Shown piece by piece: positions 1 to 12,405 of a stretch of DNA of 64,000 nt (its first letter is position 1; each line of letters opens with the position of its first letter). Below the pieces are notes generated by a model, which was given only the letters and a program-made list of their open reading frames with translations, was not told the origin of the DNA and did not search any database. The DNA is from Macrostomum hystrix (taxonomy: Eukaryota > Platyhelminthes > Macrostomidae). Made by a program: the position numbers and the translations under genes. Where the stretch lies: the NCBI GenBank assembly GCA_950097015.1, contig CATNEN010000038.1, positions 3,679,501 through 3,743,500 on the forward strand, read 5' to 3'.

Positions 1-168
1 CTGTCGATTCAGGGCTGTGGATTCAGGCTGTGGATTCAGGCTGTGGATTCAGGGCTGTGGAGTCAGGGCTGTGGATTCAGGGCTGTGGATTCAGGGCCGT
101 GGATTCAGGCTGTGGATTCAGGGCTGTGGATTCAGGGTTGTGGATTCAGGGCTGTGGATTCAGGGTTG
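1..168. repeat. 14-15 bp tandem array (GGCTGTGGATTCAG)
   Basis: About eleven head-to-tail copies of a 14-15 bp monomer reading ggctgtggattcag(g). The array is already in progress at the window edge, so its true left end is not visible. Short open frames across it only reflect the repeat. Confidence 0.9.
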
Positions 169-902
169 TAAAATTTATTGAGGATTGTTCCCCTCATCAT
201 AGCACACACAGCATTCTTCAGCACTTAACAAGCTTTGGCTCAGGCAGGCAGTCTCCGACTGTTCTCAAACTCATAAAATCATGAACTCAGCAGCGGCCCA
301 TTCATTCTTCTCAACCCATCTCAGCCTGCCTGTCTACTGCTAAGGCCGCAGTTTGAGAAGCTGTGAAGGCTCACTGTGCTCAGATAAACCCATCAGCACA
401 ATGCCTCAGTCTGGGAGTGGGGTGGCTGCCCCTTAGTTACAGCCTCTCTGGATAATTGTGTTCAGACAGTACCGTGCTCAACTCGATGCTGAGCAGAATC
501 TGGCCTGCTTCACATCGGCCGGTGACCCCCCCTCCAGCCCTTAAAGTCGAGCACTCACAGCAGGGAATAAAGAGGAGAGGAGAGGACAGAAGCGGAGAGA
601 CTGCGGTTCAGCCTCATCGGAGCGGAGGGAGGTGGGTGAGTCCCACAGGCCCATTGTGTGGGAGAAGGCGGGCCCGAGATGCCTTTGCCTTCGCCTCGGT
701 GCTCGGAGGGGCCATCAGGAGAGGCTGTGGAAATTGTACAGAAATCGCGAGCCCTGCTCAGAGCGGAGGGCGGAGGGAGGGAGGGATGTGAGTACGGCAG
801 CTCAGCTTGGCCCTGCAGTTTGAACTGGCTTTTGCCGCACCCGCGGCCTCCCTAATTAACTGGCATTGTGCTCAGCTGCTGCTGTGCTCTACTCAATGTT
901 AC
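169..902. other. Unique sequence with no supported gene
   Basis: Non-repetitive DNA with overlapping short open frames in several phases and no recognisable protein motif. A purine-rich patch (ggagaggagagg) lies near 570-600. I see no RNA gene or promoter I can defend. Confidence 0.5.
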
Positions 903-1140
903 CCTGCATCTCCGCTTCTCTGTCTGCATCTCCGCTTCTCTGTCTGCATCTCTGCTTCTCTGTCTGCATCTCCGCTTCTCTGTCTGCATCTCTGCTTCTC
1001 TGTCTGCATCTCCGCTTCTCTGTCTGCATCTCCGCTTCTCTGTCTGCATCTCCGCTTCTCTGTCTGCATCTCCGCTTCTCTGTCTGCATCTCCGCTTCTC
1101 TGTCTGCATCTCCGCTTCTCTGTCTGCATATCTGCTTGTC
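903..1140. repeat. 20-bp tandem array (CTGTCTGCATCTCCGCTTCT)
   Basis: About twelve copies of a 20-bp monomer with one or two substitutions per copy, mainly Ccg/Ctg. It abuts the related 22-bp array that follows. The two share the CTGTCT(G/C)CATCT core, so one probably gave rise to the other. Confidence 0.95.
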
Positions 1141-1148
1141 GGTCTGCA

Positions 1149-1548
1149 TCTGCCATTCTCTCTGTCTCCATCTGCCATTATCTCTGTCTCCATCTGCCAT
1201 TCTCTCTGTCTTCATCTGCCATTCGCTGTCTCCATCTGCCATTATCTCTGTCTCCATCTGCCATTCTCTCTGTCTCCATCTGCCATTCTCTCTGTCTCCA
1301 TCTGCCATTCTCTCTGTCTCCATCTGCCATTCTCTCTGTCTCCATCTGCCATTCTCTCTGTCTCCATCTGCCATTCTCTCTGTCTCCAACTGCCATTCTC
1401 TCTGTCTCCATCTGCCATTCTCTCTGTCTCCATCTGCCATTCTCTCTGTCTCCATCTGCCATTCTCTCTGTCTCCATCTGCCATTCTCTGTCTCCATCTT
1501 CCATTCTCTCTGTCTCCATCTGATATTTTATCTCTGTCTCTATCTCCC
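1149..1548. repeat. 22-bp tandem array (CTGTCTCCATCTGCCATTCTCT)
   Basis: About eighteen copies of a 22-bp monomer, with occasional copies shortened by two bases (for example near 1225 and 1487). It shares CTGTCTnCATCT with the preceding 20-bp array. All long frames here come from the repeat. Confidence 0.95.
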
Positions 1549-2159
1549 ATTGGCTGCCTGTTTTGCTCAAACCCTCGGCCTGATATGAGTGCTCAACTCA
1601 CGGAAGATTCCCCGGTTTCTCCAATGGACTCTGTGGGGCTGGCGTGCTTGTTACTATGGCAACTGACTCAAAAATGACGGATCAGGTTTGATAGGCTACT
1701 CGATTGAGCACATATTCAAAGGCTGCATGGGGATTTGGGAACGAGGGCCAGGATCAGGTTTTGGGATGACGCTTCGATAATCCGGATTTGGATAGGGAAC
1801 TTTATTATTGTTTCGGGATCAGATTTTCAGCCTTTGGTGGCCGTCACTTTTTGAGGGATCAGGGTTGGTGATTAGGGTTGGGAATCAGTGTTTGGGATCA
1901 TGGTTAGGGATCTGGGTTGGGGAACAGACACAGTCTAACTCAAACATTTATCAATTCTTATAAATGACGATTTTTTCCATGACATTTGTGGGCTGAAATG
2001 CCCACTGTTTCTGTGGAAACAGAACCAGAGAAAGGCAGGTCCAAGATGTCTGGGTTTGAGGTCTGGATTTTGGGAAATATTTATATTCAAATACGAGATA
2101 ATAGGATTATGGAAATGATTTAGGAAAATATTTTAGTATTCCAGATGAGACTCAGCATC
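1549..2159. other. Intergenic DNA with a degenerate GGGATCAGG-type repeat
   Basis: No gene is supported. From about 1730 to 1930 phrases such as gggatcagg, ttgggatca and ttagggatct recur irregularly, suggesting an old, decayed minisatellite. The rest is AT-rich unique DNA. Confidence 0.4.
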
Positions 2160-5100
2160 TAGGTTTGGGCCTGAAGTTCGATAGTCACTGGCCTGAAGTT
2201 CGATAGTCACTGGCGTGAGGAGGTACGACTGACTTACAAAGTACGAGCCTGAAGTTCGATGGTCACTGGCCTTAAATTGGTTGTCACATGCCTGAGGAGG
2301 TAGGACTCACTCACAAAGCACGAGCCTGAAGTTCGATGGTCGTGGGCCTGTAGTTCAATAGTCACTGGCCTGAAGTTCGATGGTCACTGGCCTGAAGTTC
2401 GATGGTCACTGGGCTGAAGTTCGATAGTCACTGGCCTGAAGTTCGATGTTCACTGGGCTGAAGTTCGATAGTCACTGGCGTGAGGAGGTAGGACTCATTC
2501 ATAGGAGGTAGGACTCATTCATGAAGTACAAGCCCGTATTTCGATGGTCACAGGCCTTTAGTTGGAAGGTCACTGGCCTGAGGCTGTATGACTCACTCAC
2601 AAAGCACGAGCCAGAAGTTCGATGGTCACTGGCCTGAAGTTCGATGGTCACTGGCCTGAAGTTCGATGGGTCAGTGGCCTGAAGTTCGATAGTCACTGGC
2701 CTGAGAAGGTAGGACTCATTCATAGGAGGTAGGACTCATTCATGAAGTACAAGCCCGTATTTCGATGGTCACAGGCCTTTAGTTGGAAGGTCCACTGGCC
2801 TGAGGCTGTATGACTCACTCAGAAAGCTCGAGCCTGAAGTTTTATGGTCACTGGCGTGAAGTTCGATAGTCACTGGCCTTAAGTTGGTAGGTCACTGGCC
2901 TGAAGTTCGATAGTCACTGGCCTGAAGTTCGATAGTCACAGGCCTGAGGAGGTAGGACTCATTCACAAAGCACGAGCCTGAAGTTCGATGGTCACTGGTC
3001 TGAAGTTAATTAGTCACTGGCCTGAAGTTCGATGGTCACTGGCCTGAAGTTCGATGTCACTTGCCTGAACTTAGATAGTCACTGACCTGAGGAGGTAGGA
3101 CTCATTCACTAAGCACAAGCCTGAAGTTCGATGGTCACTGGCCTGAAGTTCGATGGTCACTTGCGTGAAGTTTTGTTCGTCACTGGCCTGAGGAGGTGCG
3201 ACTCACTCACAAAGCACGAGCCTGAAGTTCGATGGTCACTGGCCTGAAGTTCGATGGTCACTTGCGTGAAGTTTTGTTCGTCACTGGCCTGAGGAGGTGC
3301 GACTCACTCACAAAGCACGAGCCTGAAGTTCGATGGTCACTGGCCTGAAGTTCGATGGTCACTTGCGTGAAGTTTTGTTCGTCACTGGCCTGAGAAGGTA
3401 GGACTCACTCACAAAGCACGAGCCAGAAGTTTTATGGTCACTGGCGTGAAGTTCGATAGTCACTGGCGTGAAGTTCGATGGTCAGTGGCCTGAAGTTAGA
3501 TGGTCACTTGCGTGAAGTTTTGTTCGTCACTCGCCTGAGGAGGTGCGACTCACTCACAAAGCACGAGCCTGAAGTTCGATGGTCACTGGCCTGAGAAGGT
3601 AGGACTCACTCACAAAGCACGAGCCTGAAGTTCGATAGTCACAGGCCTGAGAAGGTAGGACTCACTCACAAAGCACGAGCCTGAAGTTCGATAGTCACTG
3701 GCCTGAAGTTCGATAGTCAGTGGCCTGAAGTTAATTAGTCACTGGCCTGAAGTTCGATGGTCACTTGCCTGAAGTTCGATAGTCACGGGCCTGAGAAGGT
3801 AGGACTCACTCACAAAGCACGAGCCTGAAGTTCGATGGTCACTGGCCTGAAGTTAATTAGTCACTGGCCTGAAGTTCGATGTCACTGGCCTGAAAATGGA
3901 TAGTCACTGGCCTGAAGTTCGATAGTCACTGGCCTGAGGAGGTAGGACTCATTCACTAAGCACGAGCCTGAAGTTCGATGGTCACTGGCCTGAAGTTCGA
4001 TGGTCACTTGCGTGAAGTTTTGTTCGTCACTGGCCTGAGGAGGTGCGACTCACTCACAAAGCACGAGCCTGAAGTTCGATGGTCACTGGCCTGAAGTTCG
4101 ATGGTCACTTGCGTGAAGTTTTGTTCGTCACTGGCCTGAGAAGGTAGGACTCACTTACAAAGCACGAGCCAGAAGTTTTATGGTCACTGGCGTGAAGTTC
4201 GATAGTTACTGGCGTGAAGTTCGATGGTCAGTGGCCTGAAGTTAGATGGTCACTTGCGTGAAGTTTTGTTCGTCACTCGCCTGAGGAGGTGCGACTCACT
4301 CACAAAGCACGAGCCTGAAGTTCGATAGTCACTGGCCTGAAGTTCGATAGTCAGTGGCCTGAAGTTAATTAGTCACTGGCCTGAAGTTCGATGGTCACTT
4401 GCCTGAAGTTCGATAGTCACGGGCCTGAGAAGGTAGGACTCATTCACAAAGCACGAGCCTGAAGTTCGATGGTCACTGGCCTTAAGTTGGTAGGTCACTG
4501 GCCTAAATTCGATAGTCACTGGCATGAAGTTCGATAGTCACTGGCCTGAGGAGGTAGGACTCACTCACAAAGCACGAGCCTGAAGTTTTATGGTCACTGG
4601 CGTGAAGTTCGATAGTCACTGGCGTGAAGTTCGATGGTCAGTGGCCTGAAGTTAGATGGTCACTTGCGTGAAGTTTTGTTCGTCACTCGCCTGAGGAGGT
4701 GCGACTCACTCACAAAGCACGAGCCTGAAGTTCGATGGTCACTGGCCTTAAGTTGGTAGGTCACTGGCCTGAAGTTAATTAGTCACTGGCCTGAAGTTCG
4801 ATTGTCACAGGCCTGAGAAGGTAGGACTCACTCACAAAGCACGAGCCTGAAGTTCGATGGTCACTGGCCTGAAGTTCGAAAGTCAGTGGCCTGAAGTTAA
4901 TTAGTCACTGGCCTGAAGTTCGATGGTCACTGGCCTGAAGTTCGATAGTCACTGGCCTGAGAAGGTAGGACTCATTCACAAAGCACGAGCCTGAAGTTCG
5001 ATGGTCACTGGCCTTAAGTTGGTAGGTCACTGGCCTGAAGTTAATTAGTCACTGGCCTGAAGTTCGATAGTCACAGGCCTGAGAAGGTAGGACTCACTCA

Positions 5101-6640
5101 CAAAGCACGAGCCTGAAGTTCGATAGTCACTGGCCTGAAGTTCGATAGTCAGTGGCCTGAAGTTAATTAGTCACTGGCCTGAAGTTCGATGGTCACTGGC
5201 CTGAAGTTCGATAGTCACTGGCCTGAAGTTCGATAGTCAGTGGCCTGAAGTTAATTAGTCACTGGCCTGAAGTTCGATGGTCACTGGCCTGAAGTTCGAT
5301 AGTCACGGGCCTGAGAAGGTAGGACTCATTAACAAAGCACGAGCCTGAAGTTCGATGGTCACTGGCCTGAAGTTGGTAGGTCACTGGCCTAAATTCGATA
5401 GTCACTGGCATGTAGTTCGATAGTCACTGGCCTGAGGAGGTAGGACTCACTCACAAAGCACGAGCCTGAAGTTCGATGGTCACTGGCCTGAAGTTAATTA
5501 GTCACTGGCCTGAAGTTAATTAGTCACTGGCCTGAAGTTAATTAGTCACTGGCCTGAAGTTCGATGGTCACTGGCCTGAAGTTAGTAGGTCACTGGCCTG
5601 AAGTTCGATAGTCACAGGCCTGAGGAGGTAGGACTCACTCACAAAGCACGAGCCTGAAGTTCGATGGTCACAGGCCTGAGGAGGTAGGACTCACTCACAA
5701 AGCACGAGCCTGAAGTTCGATGGTCACTGGCCTGAAGTTAATTAGTCACTGGCCTGAAGTTCGATGGTCACTGGCCTGAAGTTCGATGGTCACTGGCCTT
5801 AAGTTAGTAGGTCACTGGCCTGAAGTTCGATAGTCACAGGCCTGAGGAGGTAGGACTCACTCACAAAGCACGAGCCTGAAGTTCGATGGTCACAGGCCTG
5901 AGGAGGTAGGACTCACTCACAAAGCACGAGCCTGAAGTTCGATGGTCACTGGCCTGAAGTTAATTAGTCACTGGCCTGAAGTTCGATGGTCACTGGCCTG
6001 AAGTTCGATGGTCACTGGCCTTAAGTTAGTAGGTCACTGGCCTGAAGTTCGATAGTCACAGGCCTGAGGAGGTAGGACTCACTCACAAAGCACGAGCCTG
6101 AAGTTCGATGGTCACAGGCCTGAGGAGGTAGGACTCACTCACAAAGCACGAGCCGGAAGTTCGATGGTCACTCGCCTGAAGTTAATTAGTCACTGGCCTG
6201 AAGTTCGATGGTCAGTGGCCTGAAGTTAATTAGTCACTGGCCTGAAGTTCGATGTCACTGGCCTGAGAAGGTAGGACTCACTCACAAAGCACGAGCCTGA
6301 AGTTCGATGGTCACTGGCCTGAAGTTCGATAGTCACTGGCCTTAAGTTGGTAGGTCACTGGCCTGAAGTTAATTAGTCACTGGCCTGAAGTTCGATAGTC
6401 ACTGGCCTGAGAAGGTAGGACTCACTCACAAAGCACGAGCCTTAAGTTCGATGGTCACTGGCCTGAAGTTCGATAGTCACTGGCCTGAAGTTCGATAGTC
6501 ACTGGCCTGAGAAGGTAGGATTCATTCACAAACCACGAGCCTGAAGTTCGATAGTCACTGGCCTGAGAAGGTAGGACTCATTCACAAAGCACGAGCCTGA
6601 AGTTCGATATTCACTGGCCTGAATTTCGATGTCAAGTTTG
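2160..6640. repeat. Two-tier satellite: 22-bp GCCTGAAGTTCGATAGTCACTG units with interspersed GAGGAGGTAGGACTCACTCAC modules
   Basis: A 4.5-kb array. The basic unit is about 22 bp (gcctgaagttcgatggtcact) with recurring variants ttaattagtc and ttgcgtgaagttttgttcgtc. Every few units a second module of about 40 bp (gaggaggtaggactcactcacaaagcacgagcctgaag) is inserted, giving an irregular higher-order structure. Blocks of 100-200 bp recur almost unchanged, for example 5630-5870 against 5820-6060, which indicates recent local duplication. No frame across it looks like a protein. Confidence 0.95.
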
Positions 6641-6796
6641 CGGAAATGGCGGAGGGCGGTATCGGAGCTGCAGGATTTGAGGCTCGTTTTCATATCCATA
6701 TTTATCATGGCTTTGCAGTCGATCATAGAATTACTGTTAAAATGTGTTTTCTGGTTTACTTTTGGTTGAATCGTTTTCTTGGCATCCACGTTAGGG

Positions 6797-9617
6797 TCAC
6801 AAACACACACAGCTCTCTTTCTTTCTTTCTTGGTATGCAAGTTGACTCCGACTCGAATTCTCAAATGCATATTCACCTTGGTCTTGGCGATCTTCACATT
6901 GACTGCTCAGCCTCTCAATCTTCTGCTGCAGCCACCCCGGCAGCCGGAACAGCTCGTGAGTGATTCTTCTGCGCAGCCGCCGCAGCTGCTCCAGATCTCC
7001 GCAGATCGCCGCAGCCACCAGCAGCTCCTGCTCATCCGCATCCTCCATCTGAGCCACATCCCGGATCCAGTCCTGATCGCTCCCGTCTCCTGCTCCTGTC
7101 AGCTCATTGCGAAGGGCCCGCAGCAGAGCGTCAAAGTTCAGGTAGAATGTGCTGTAGTTTATCATCTGCAGCGGAAAGCAGTCGGCAAAGACTTTGTGCT
7201 CAATCGGCAGCTTCGGTCGATCGTCAAACTCAAAGCAGAATTTCCAGGCGGAGTCTCGGCTCCTCAGGTGCTGCCACACAAAGTCCGCAGTGGCCTCACT
7301 CGCCGACCTCTCAGCTCCCCAATCGATTCCTCTGCTCGCAATAAACGGCCCGCAGTCACTCAAAACTCTCGCTGCACTGAGTCGGTCGCCGAACTTCAGG
7401 CAGGCCAGCGCTCTGAGAGACTCTCGCGCTGATCGGGCGCAGTCTGGCAGTTTGTCGATCAGCCCTGCGAGACTCTCTCGGGACTGCGGGCTGCGGTCTC
7501 CATCGGACAGACGAAGCACCGTCGCTCTCACGATGTCGTAGATCTCGTGGAACTCGCATGTCTTGGCTTCTGACACGGGTCGGTCCTTGAGTAGAGGCAG
7601 GATGAGGAACGGCTTCTTGGCTTTTGACACGGGTCTGACTTGAAGAATCGGCAGGATGAGGAACGGGTGGAAGTGGAATTGGCCCGAGTCGGTGACGGGT
7701 CGCAGACTGTCCTCGAACTGCAGCAGCAGCTGAGGCAGCTCAGCCATGGCGTCTCTCAATGCGCCGGCTGCCCGATCCAACGCTTCGCTCACTCTCTCAG
7801 CTGATGTGGGCGACTTCAAGCCTTTCAGGTACACAGCGGCATCGCTCAGGAAGAAGTGCTCCAGGATCCGACCGTCAGGTGTGTCTGATCTGCAGCCGCT
7901 CTCCACACCGTCAAGCAAAATCTGCAGCGAGCGTGTCGTGAGACTCACGAGATTCTCCGGCTTCCACTGCTCAGCCGGTGTCTCCTCCAGCATTCGGAAC
8001 GTGACGGTCTTTGCGTGATAGGACTTGAAGCCGACGTTTGAGATTTTCTTCTTCAGCAGCCACTTGAGTGTGACGAACAGCTGGCCTTGCAGAGTGCTGA
8101 GACTCCGCAGCAGTCGCCTCTCCAGGAAGCTGCTGCTCACTCGGAGCTGCTGGCCCCCCATTCCGGGAGGAGCTGCGTGCACCACGTGACAGGGCGATGA
8201 ATCAGAGGTTTGGTCTCGCTGGAGCGACAGCAGCACGGACTGGGGGATGTTGGAGTTGGAGACTCTTGGTGGCAGCAGCGGCGCGATGGGAGGGTAGCGG
8301 CAGAGGCGGCGGGCGTCGACTAGGTCCACAGCCGGTCTCAGTGCGGAGCCACGTTGAGTGGAGGCTGGGTTGGAGGCTGGAGAAATGGAAATGCGAGAAA
8401 TATGGAAAATGCCACAGATTTCAAGTTGATAGACACAAAACTATTTCTCGATAATATAAACAGGAAAAAATAGTGCAAAGATGGTTTGTAGCTGCCATTA
8501 TACGAGTATATTGCTAGTAAGAATTGGCTGTTCGGAATATAGTTGAAAATCAATGGACATTGATTAGCAAAATTTCAAAATCACGGAAAACGAATTCTGT
8601 AAAAACGGCAATAGAATATAATATAACAGAAATCACAGACATTTGCAATGGCCCAGCCGCAGCTTTTGTACTACGCTTCAAAAAGCTGAGTACAACGGTT
8701 CAGTCCATGGACTGGGGTGGACACCTCAAAAACTGTCATTTTAATTAGTCATTTTGCTTGTACCCGCTTTACTGGCTGTTGAATTGGAAACTTTTTAGCT
8801 TTTCAGCTTTCATATTGCCGTTCAAAGAGGAATTTCACAAATCAGTAATTACAACTCATTACTTGAACTTGAGAAACTTGAATGAATCGTCTGGGCACCC
8901 CGAAGATGGGCTTACATGGCTAGTTAAGTAACAGTTTAGAGCGAATATGGGATATTTGATTTTGGCTTATAAAAATCTGTACGTACAATGAATATATAAT
9001 ATGGCATCACTATTCACTGAGTACACTGAGCGATGAGCGCTAAGCCTCTGTTTGGTTCCCAGAGGAATCGCGCCGAATGAAAAATCGCACTTTACATTTT
9101 TGCTGGGAAATTTCTTGCTCTGGCTCTGCATTTCAAACTGGACTGAACATTTGTTTGTTCTCCTTGTTTGTTGTTTGCTTTAGAAAGCCAAAGAAGATCA
9201 GCAAGCCAAACACATGTTCAATTCTTGTCCCAGCCATCCCGACAGTCTCTGGCAGGAAATTCTCACCGAATCCGGAGCTCAGGATGTGGCCATTGCTGAG
9301 CTCCACTGTCTGAGCAGCCTCCACTCGGTCGCACTCGCACACATCTCTCGGGTGAATCCGCCTTCCTGGAATCAGCTGAATAACATCGATGTCAGAGTCG
9401 ATGTCAGTTCTGCCATCCAGAGAGACCAGGCTGTTGCCCCAGGCCTCAGAGAAGCTGCCCACAGCGAACCAGTTCTCAGAGTTCCATCTCTTCCTGAGAA
9501 CATCCTGCAAGACGTCAGCCACAGCGATCTGCAAGGCGGCTCTGGAGTCCACGAATCCCGACTGAGAGAGCTTGGAGTGCAGCTGCTGGCTCAGCTCTGC
9601 GTGGCTGGGTGCGGCTC
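6797..9617 (-). CDS. cGAS-like receptor / Mab-21 domain nucleotidyltransferase (5' end unresolved)
   Basis: Mab-21/cGAS-like proteins carry a nucleotidyltransferase core; catalytically complete members make cyclic di- or oligonucleotides on sensing a ligand. The upstream exon (about 9617 down to 9212) encodes the GS motif GSFSEAWG followed by DSDIDV, which fits the paired metal-binding acids. The downstream exon (about 8345 to 6877, or to a stop at 6797) begins with AVDLVDARR, which fits the third catalytic acid. It continues with the family's helical half, including the segments [21 protein letters not shown] and [13 protein letters not shown]. The exact intron ends in 8346-9211 are uncertain, and a donor at 6871-6876 (gtgaat on the minus strand) may end the exon before the 6797 stop. 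No good initiator ATG is seen, so a further 5' exon is likely upstream of the 52-bp repeats. A tandem 54-bp duplication (7560-7667) adds 18 residues around [13 protein letters not shown]. The family call is firm; the ligand and product are unknown. Confidence 0.8.
8376..9211 (-). other. Intron of the cGAS-like gene
   Basis: AT-rich DNA between the two recognised exons, with no convincing extra exon. It contains the palindrome CAGTCCATGGACTG at about 8700, which recurs elsewhere in the window. The boundaries are approximate. Confidence 0.45.
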
Positions 9618-9622
9618 TGAAG

Positions 9623-9812
9623 GGTGAGAGGAGGCGGCAGTGCTGAGTTTCAGTGAGGCTGGGAGGCTCTGAAGGGTGAGAGGAGGCGGCAGTGCTGAGT
9701 TTCAGTGAGGCTGGGAGGCTCTGAAGGGTGAGAGGAGGCGGCAGTGCTGAGTTTCAGTGAGGCTGGGAGGCTCTGAAGGGTGAGAGGAGGCGGCAGTGCT
9801 GAGTTTCACTAG
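9623..9812. repeat. 52-bp minisatellite, about 3.7 copies, duplicating an exon-edge sequence
   Basis: Monomer starts at 9623, 9675, 9727 and 9779 (gggtgagaggaggcggcagt...). The copies are almost identical. On the minus strand each unit ends gcctcctctcacccttcag, the same sequence that immediately precedes the cGAS-like exon at 9617. The array therefore consists of repeated acceptor-like sequence. The period of 52 is not a multiple of three, which argues against coding. Confidence 0.9.
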
Positions 9813-9944
9813 GATTAAAACTACAGCTGAAACTAGGAATGTGAGAAATAAATACTTTTAAAAAAATAGTAGGCGGATTTTTTGCCACTAAACAGTCAGA
9901 ATGTGCCAATTACAAAAAAATTAAATCCTGCATTTTTTTGTAAC

Positions 9945-12405
9945 ACTAATTCTAAACCTGTAACATTAAATCCCAAACCTGTAAAACTGCATCCCAAACC
10001 TGTAATATTGCATCCCAAACCTGTAATATTGCATCCGAAACCTGTAATATTAAATCCCAAACCTGTAATATTGAATCCCAAACCTGTAATATTAAATCCC
10101 AAACCTGTAATACTGCATCCCAAGCCTGTAATACTGCATCCCAAACCTGTAACATTAAATCCCAAACCTGTAATACTGCATCCCAAACCTGTTATATTAA
10201 ATCCCAAACCTGTAATATTAAATCCCAAACCTGTAATACTGTATCCCAAACCTGTAATACTGCATCCCAAACCTGTAATATTGAATTCCAAACCTGTAAT
10301 GTTGAATCCCAAACCTGTAATACTGCATCCCAAACCTGTAATATTAAATTCCAAACCTGTAATGTTGAATCCAAAACCTGTAATACTGCATCCCAAGCCT
10401 GTAATACTGTATCCCAAACCTGTAACATTAAATCCGAAACCTGTAATATTAAATCCCAAACCTGTAACATGAAATCCCAAACCTGTAATACTGCATCCCA
10501 AACCTGTAATATTAAATCCCAAACCTGTAATACTGCATCCCAAACCTGTAATACTGCATCCCAAACCTGTAATACTGCATCCCAAACCTGTAATACTGAA
10601 TCCCAAACCTGTAATATTAAATCCCAAACCTGTAATACTGCATCCCAAATCTGTAATATTAAATCCCAAACCTGTAATACTGCATCCCAAACCTGTAATA
10701 TTAAATCATAAACCTGTAATACTGCATCCCAAACCTGTAATACTGCATCCCAAACCTGTAATATTAAATCCCAAACCTGTAATATTAAATCCCAAACCTG
10801 TAATACTGCATCCCAAACCTGTAATACTGCATCCCAAACCTGTAATACTGCATCCCAAACCTGTAATACTGCAACCCAAACCTGTAATGCTGCAACCCAA
10901 ACCTGTAATACTGCAACCCAAACCTGTAATACTGCAACCCAAACCTGTAATACTGCATCCCAAAACTGTAATATTAAATCGCAAACCTGTAACATGAAAT
11001 CCCAAACCTGCAATACTGCATCCCAAACCTGTAATATTAAATCCCAAACCTGTAATATTAAATCCCAAACCTGTAATACTGCATCCCAAACCTGTAATAC
11101 TGCATCCCAAACCTGTAATATTAAATCCCAAACCTGTAATACTGCAACCCAAACCTGTAATACTGCATCCCAAACCTGTAATATTAAATCCCAAACCTGT
11201 AATATTAAATCCCAAACCTGTAATACTGCATCCCAAACCTGTAATATTAAATCCCAAACCTGTAATATTAAATTCCAAACCTGTAATATTGAATCCCAAA
11301 CCTGTAATACTGCATCCCAAGCCTGTAATACTGTATCCCAAACCTGTAACATTAAATCCGAAACCTGTAATATTAAATCCCAAACCTGTAACATGAAATC
11401 CCAAACCTGTAATTCTGCATCCCAAACCTGTAATATTAAATCCCAAACCTGTAATACTGCATCCCAAACCTGTAATACTGCATCCCAAACCTGTAATACT
11501 GCATCCCAAACCTGTAATACTGAATCCCAAACCTGTAATACTGCAACCCAAACCTGTAATACTGCATCCCAAAACTGTAATATTAAATCGCAAACCTGTA
11601 ATACTGCATCCCAAAACTGTAATATTAAATCCCAAACCTGTAATACTGCATCCCAAACCTGTAATACTGCATCCCAAACCTGTAATATTAAATCCCAAAC
11701 CTGTAATATTAAATCCCAAACCTGTAATACTGCATCCCAAACCTGTAATACTGCATCCCAAACCTGTAATACTGCATCCCAAACCTGTAATACTGCAACC
11801 CAAACCTGTAATGCTGCAACCCAAACCTGTAATACTGCAACCCAAACCTGTAATACTGCAACCCAAACCTGTAATACTGCATCCCAAAACTGTAATATTA
11901 AATCGCAAACCTGTAATACTGCATCCCAAAACTGTAATATTAAATCCCAAACCTGTAATACTGCATCCCAAACCTGTAATATTAAATCCCAAACCTGTAA
12001 TATTAAATCCCAAACCTGTAATACTGCATCCCAAACCTGTAATACTGCATCCCAAACCTGTAATATTAAATCCCAAACCTGTAATACTGCAACCCAAACC
12101 TGTAATACTGCATCCCAAACCTGTAATATTAAATCCCAAACCTGTAATATTAAATCCCAAACCTGTAATACTGCATCCCAAACCTGTAATATTAAATCCC
12201 AAACCTGTAATACTGCATCCCAAACCTGTAATATTAAATCCCAAACCTTTAATATTTAATTCCAAACCTGTAATACTGCATCCCAAACCTGTAATACTGC
12301 ATTCCAAACCTGTAATACTGCAACCCAAACCTGTAATACTGCATCCCAAACCTGTAATACTGCAACCCAAACCTGTAATATTTAATTCCAAACCTGTAAT
12401 GTTGA
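9945..12405. repeat. 21-bp satellite (AATACTGCATCCCAAACCTGT / AATATTAAATCCCAAACCTGT)
   Basis: About 117 copies of a 21-bp monomer. Most copies are one of two types, differing in the middle (TACTGCA or TATTAAA); rarer forms carry TACTGCAAC or CAAAACTGT. The CCCAAACCTGT half is nearly constant. The order of types recurs over blocks of several hundred bases (for example around 10740-11000 and 11640-11900), showing higher-order duplication. The open frames of up to 561 codons on both strands are a consequence of a stop-free 21-bp unit. Confidence 0.97.

Noticed and set aside
6526..6897. 123-codon minus-strand frame next to the cGAS-like gene
   Set aside because: It runs from the end of the cGAS-like exon into the satellite and shows no family pattern; likely intron or intergenic sequence.
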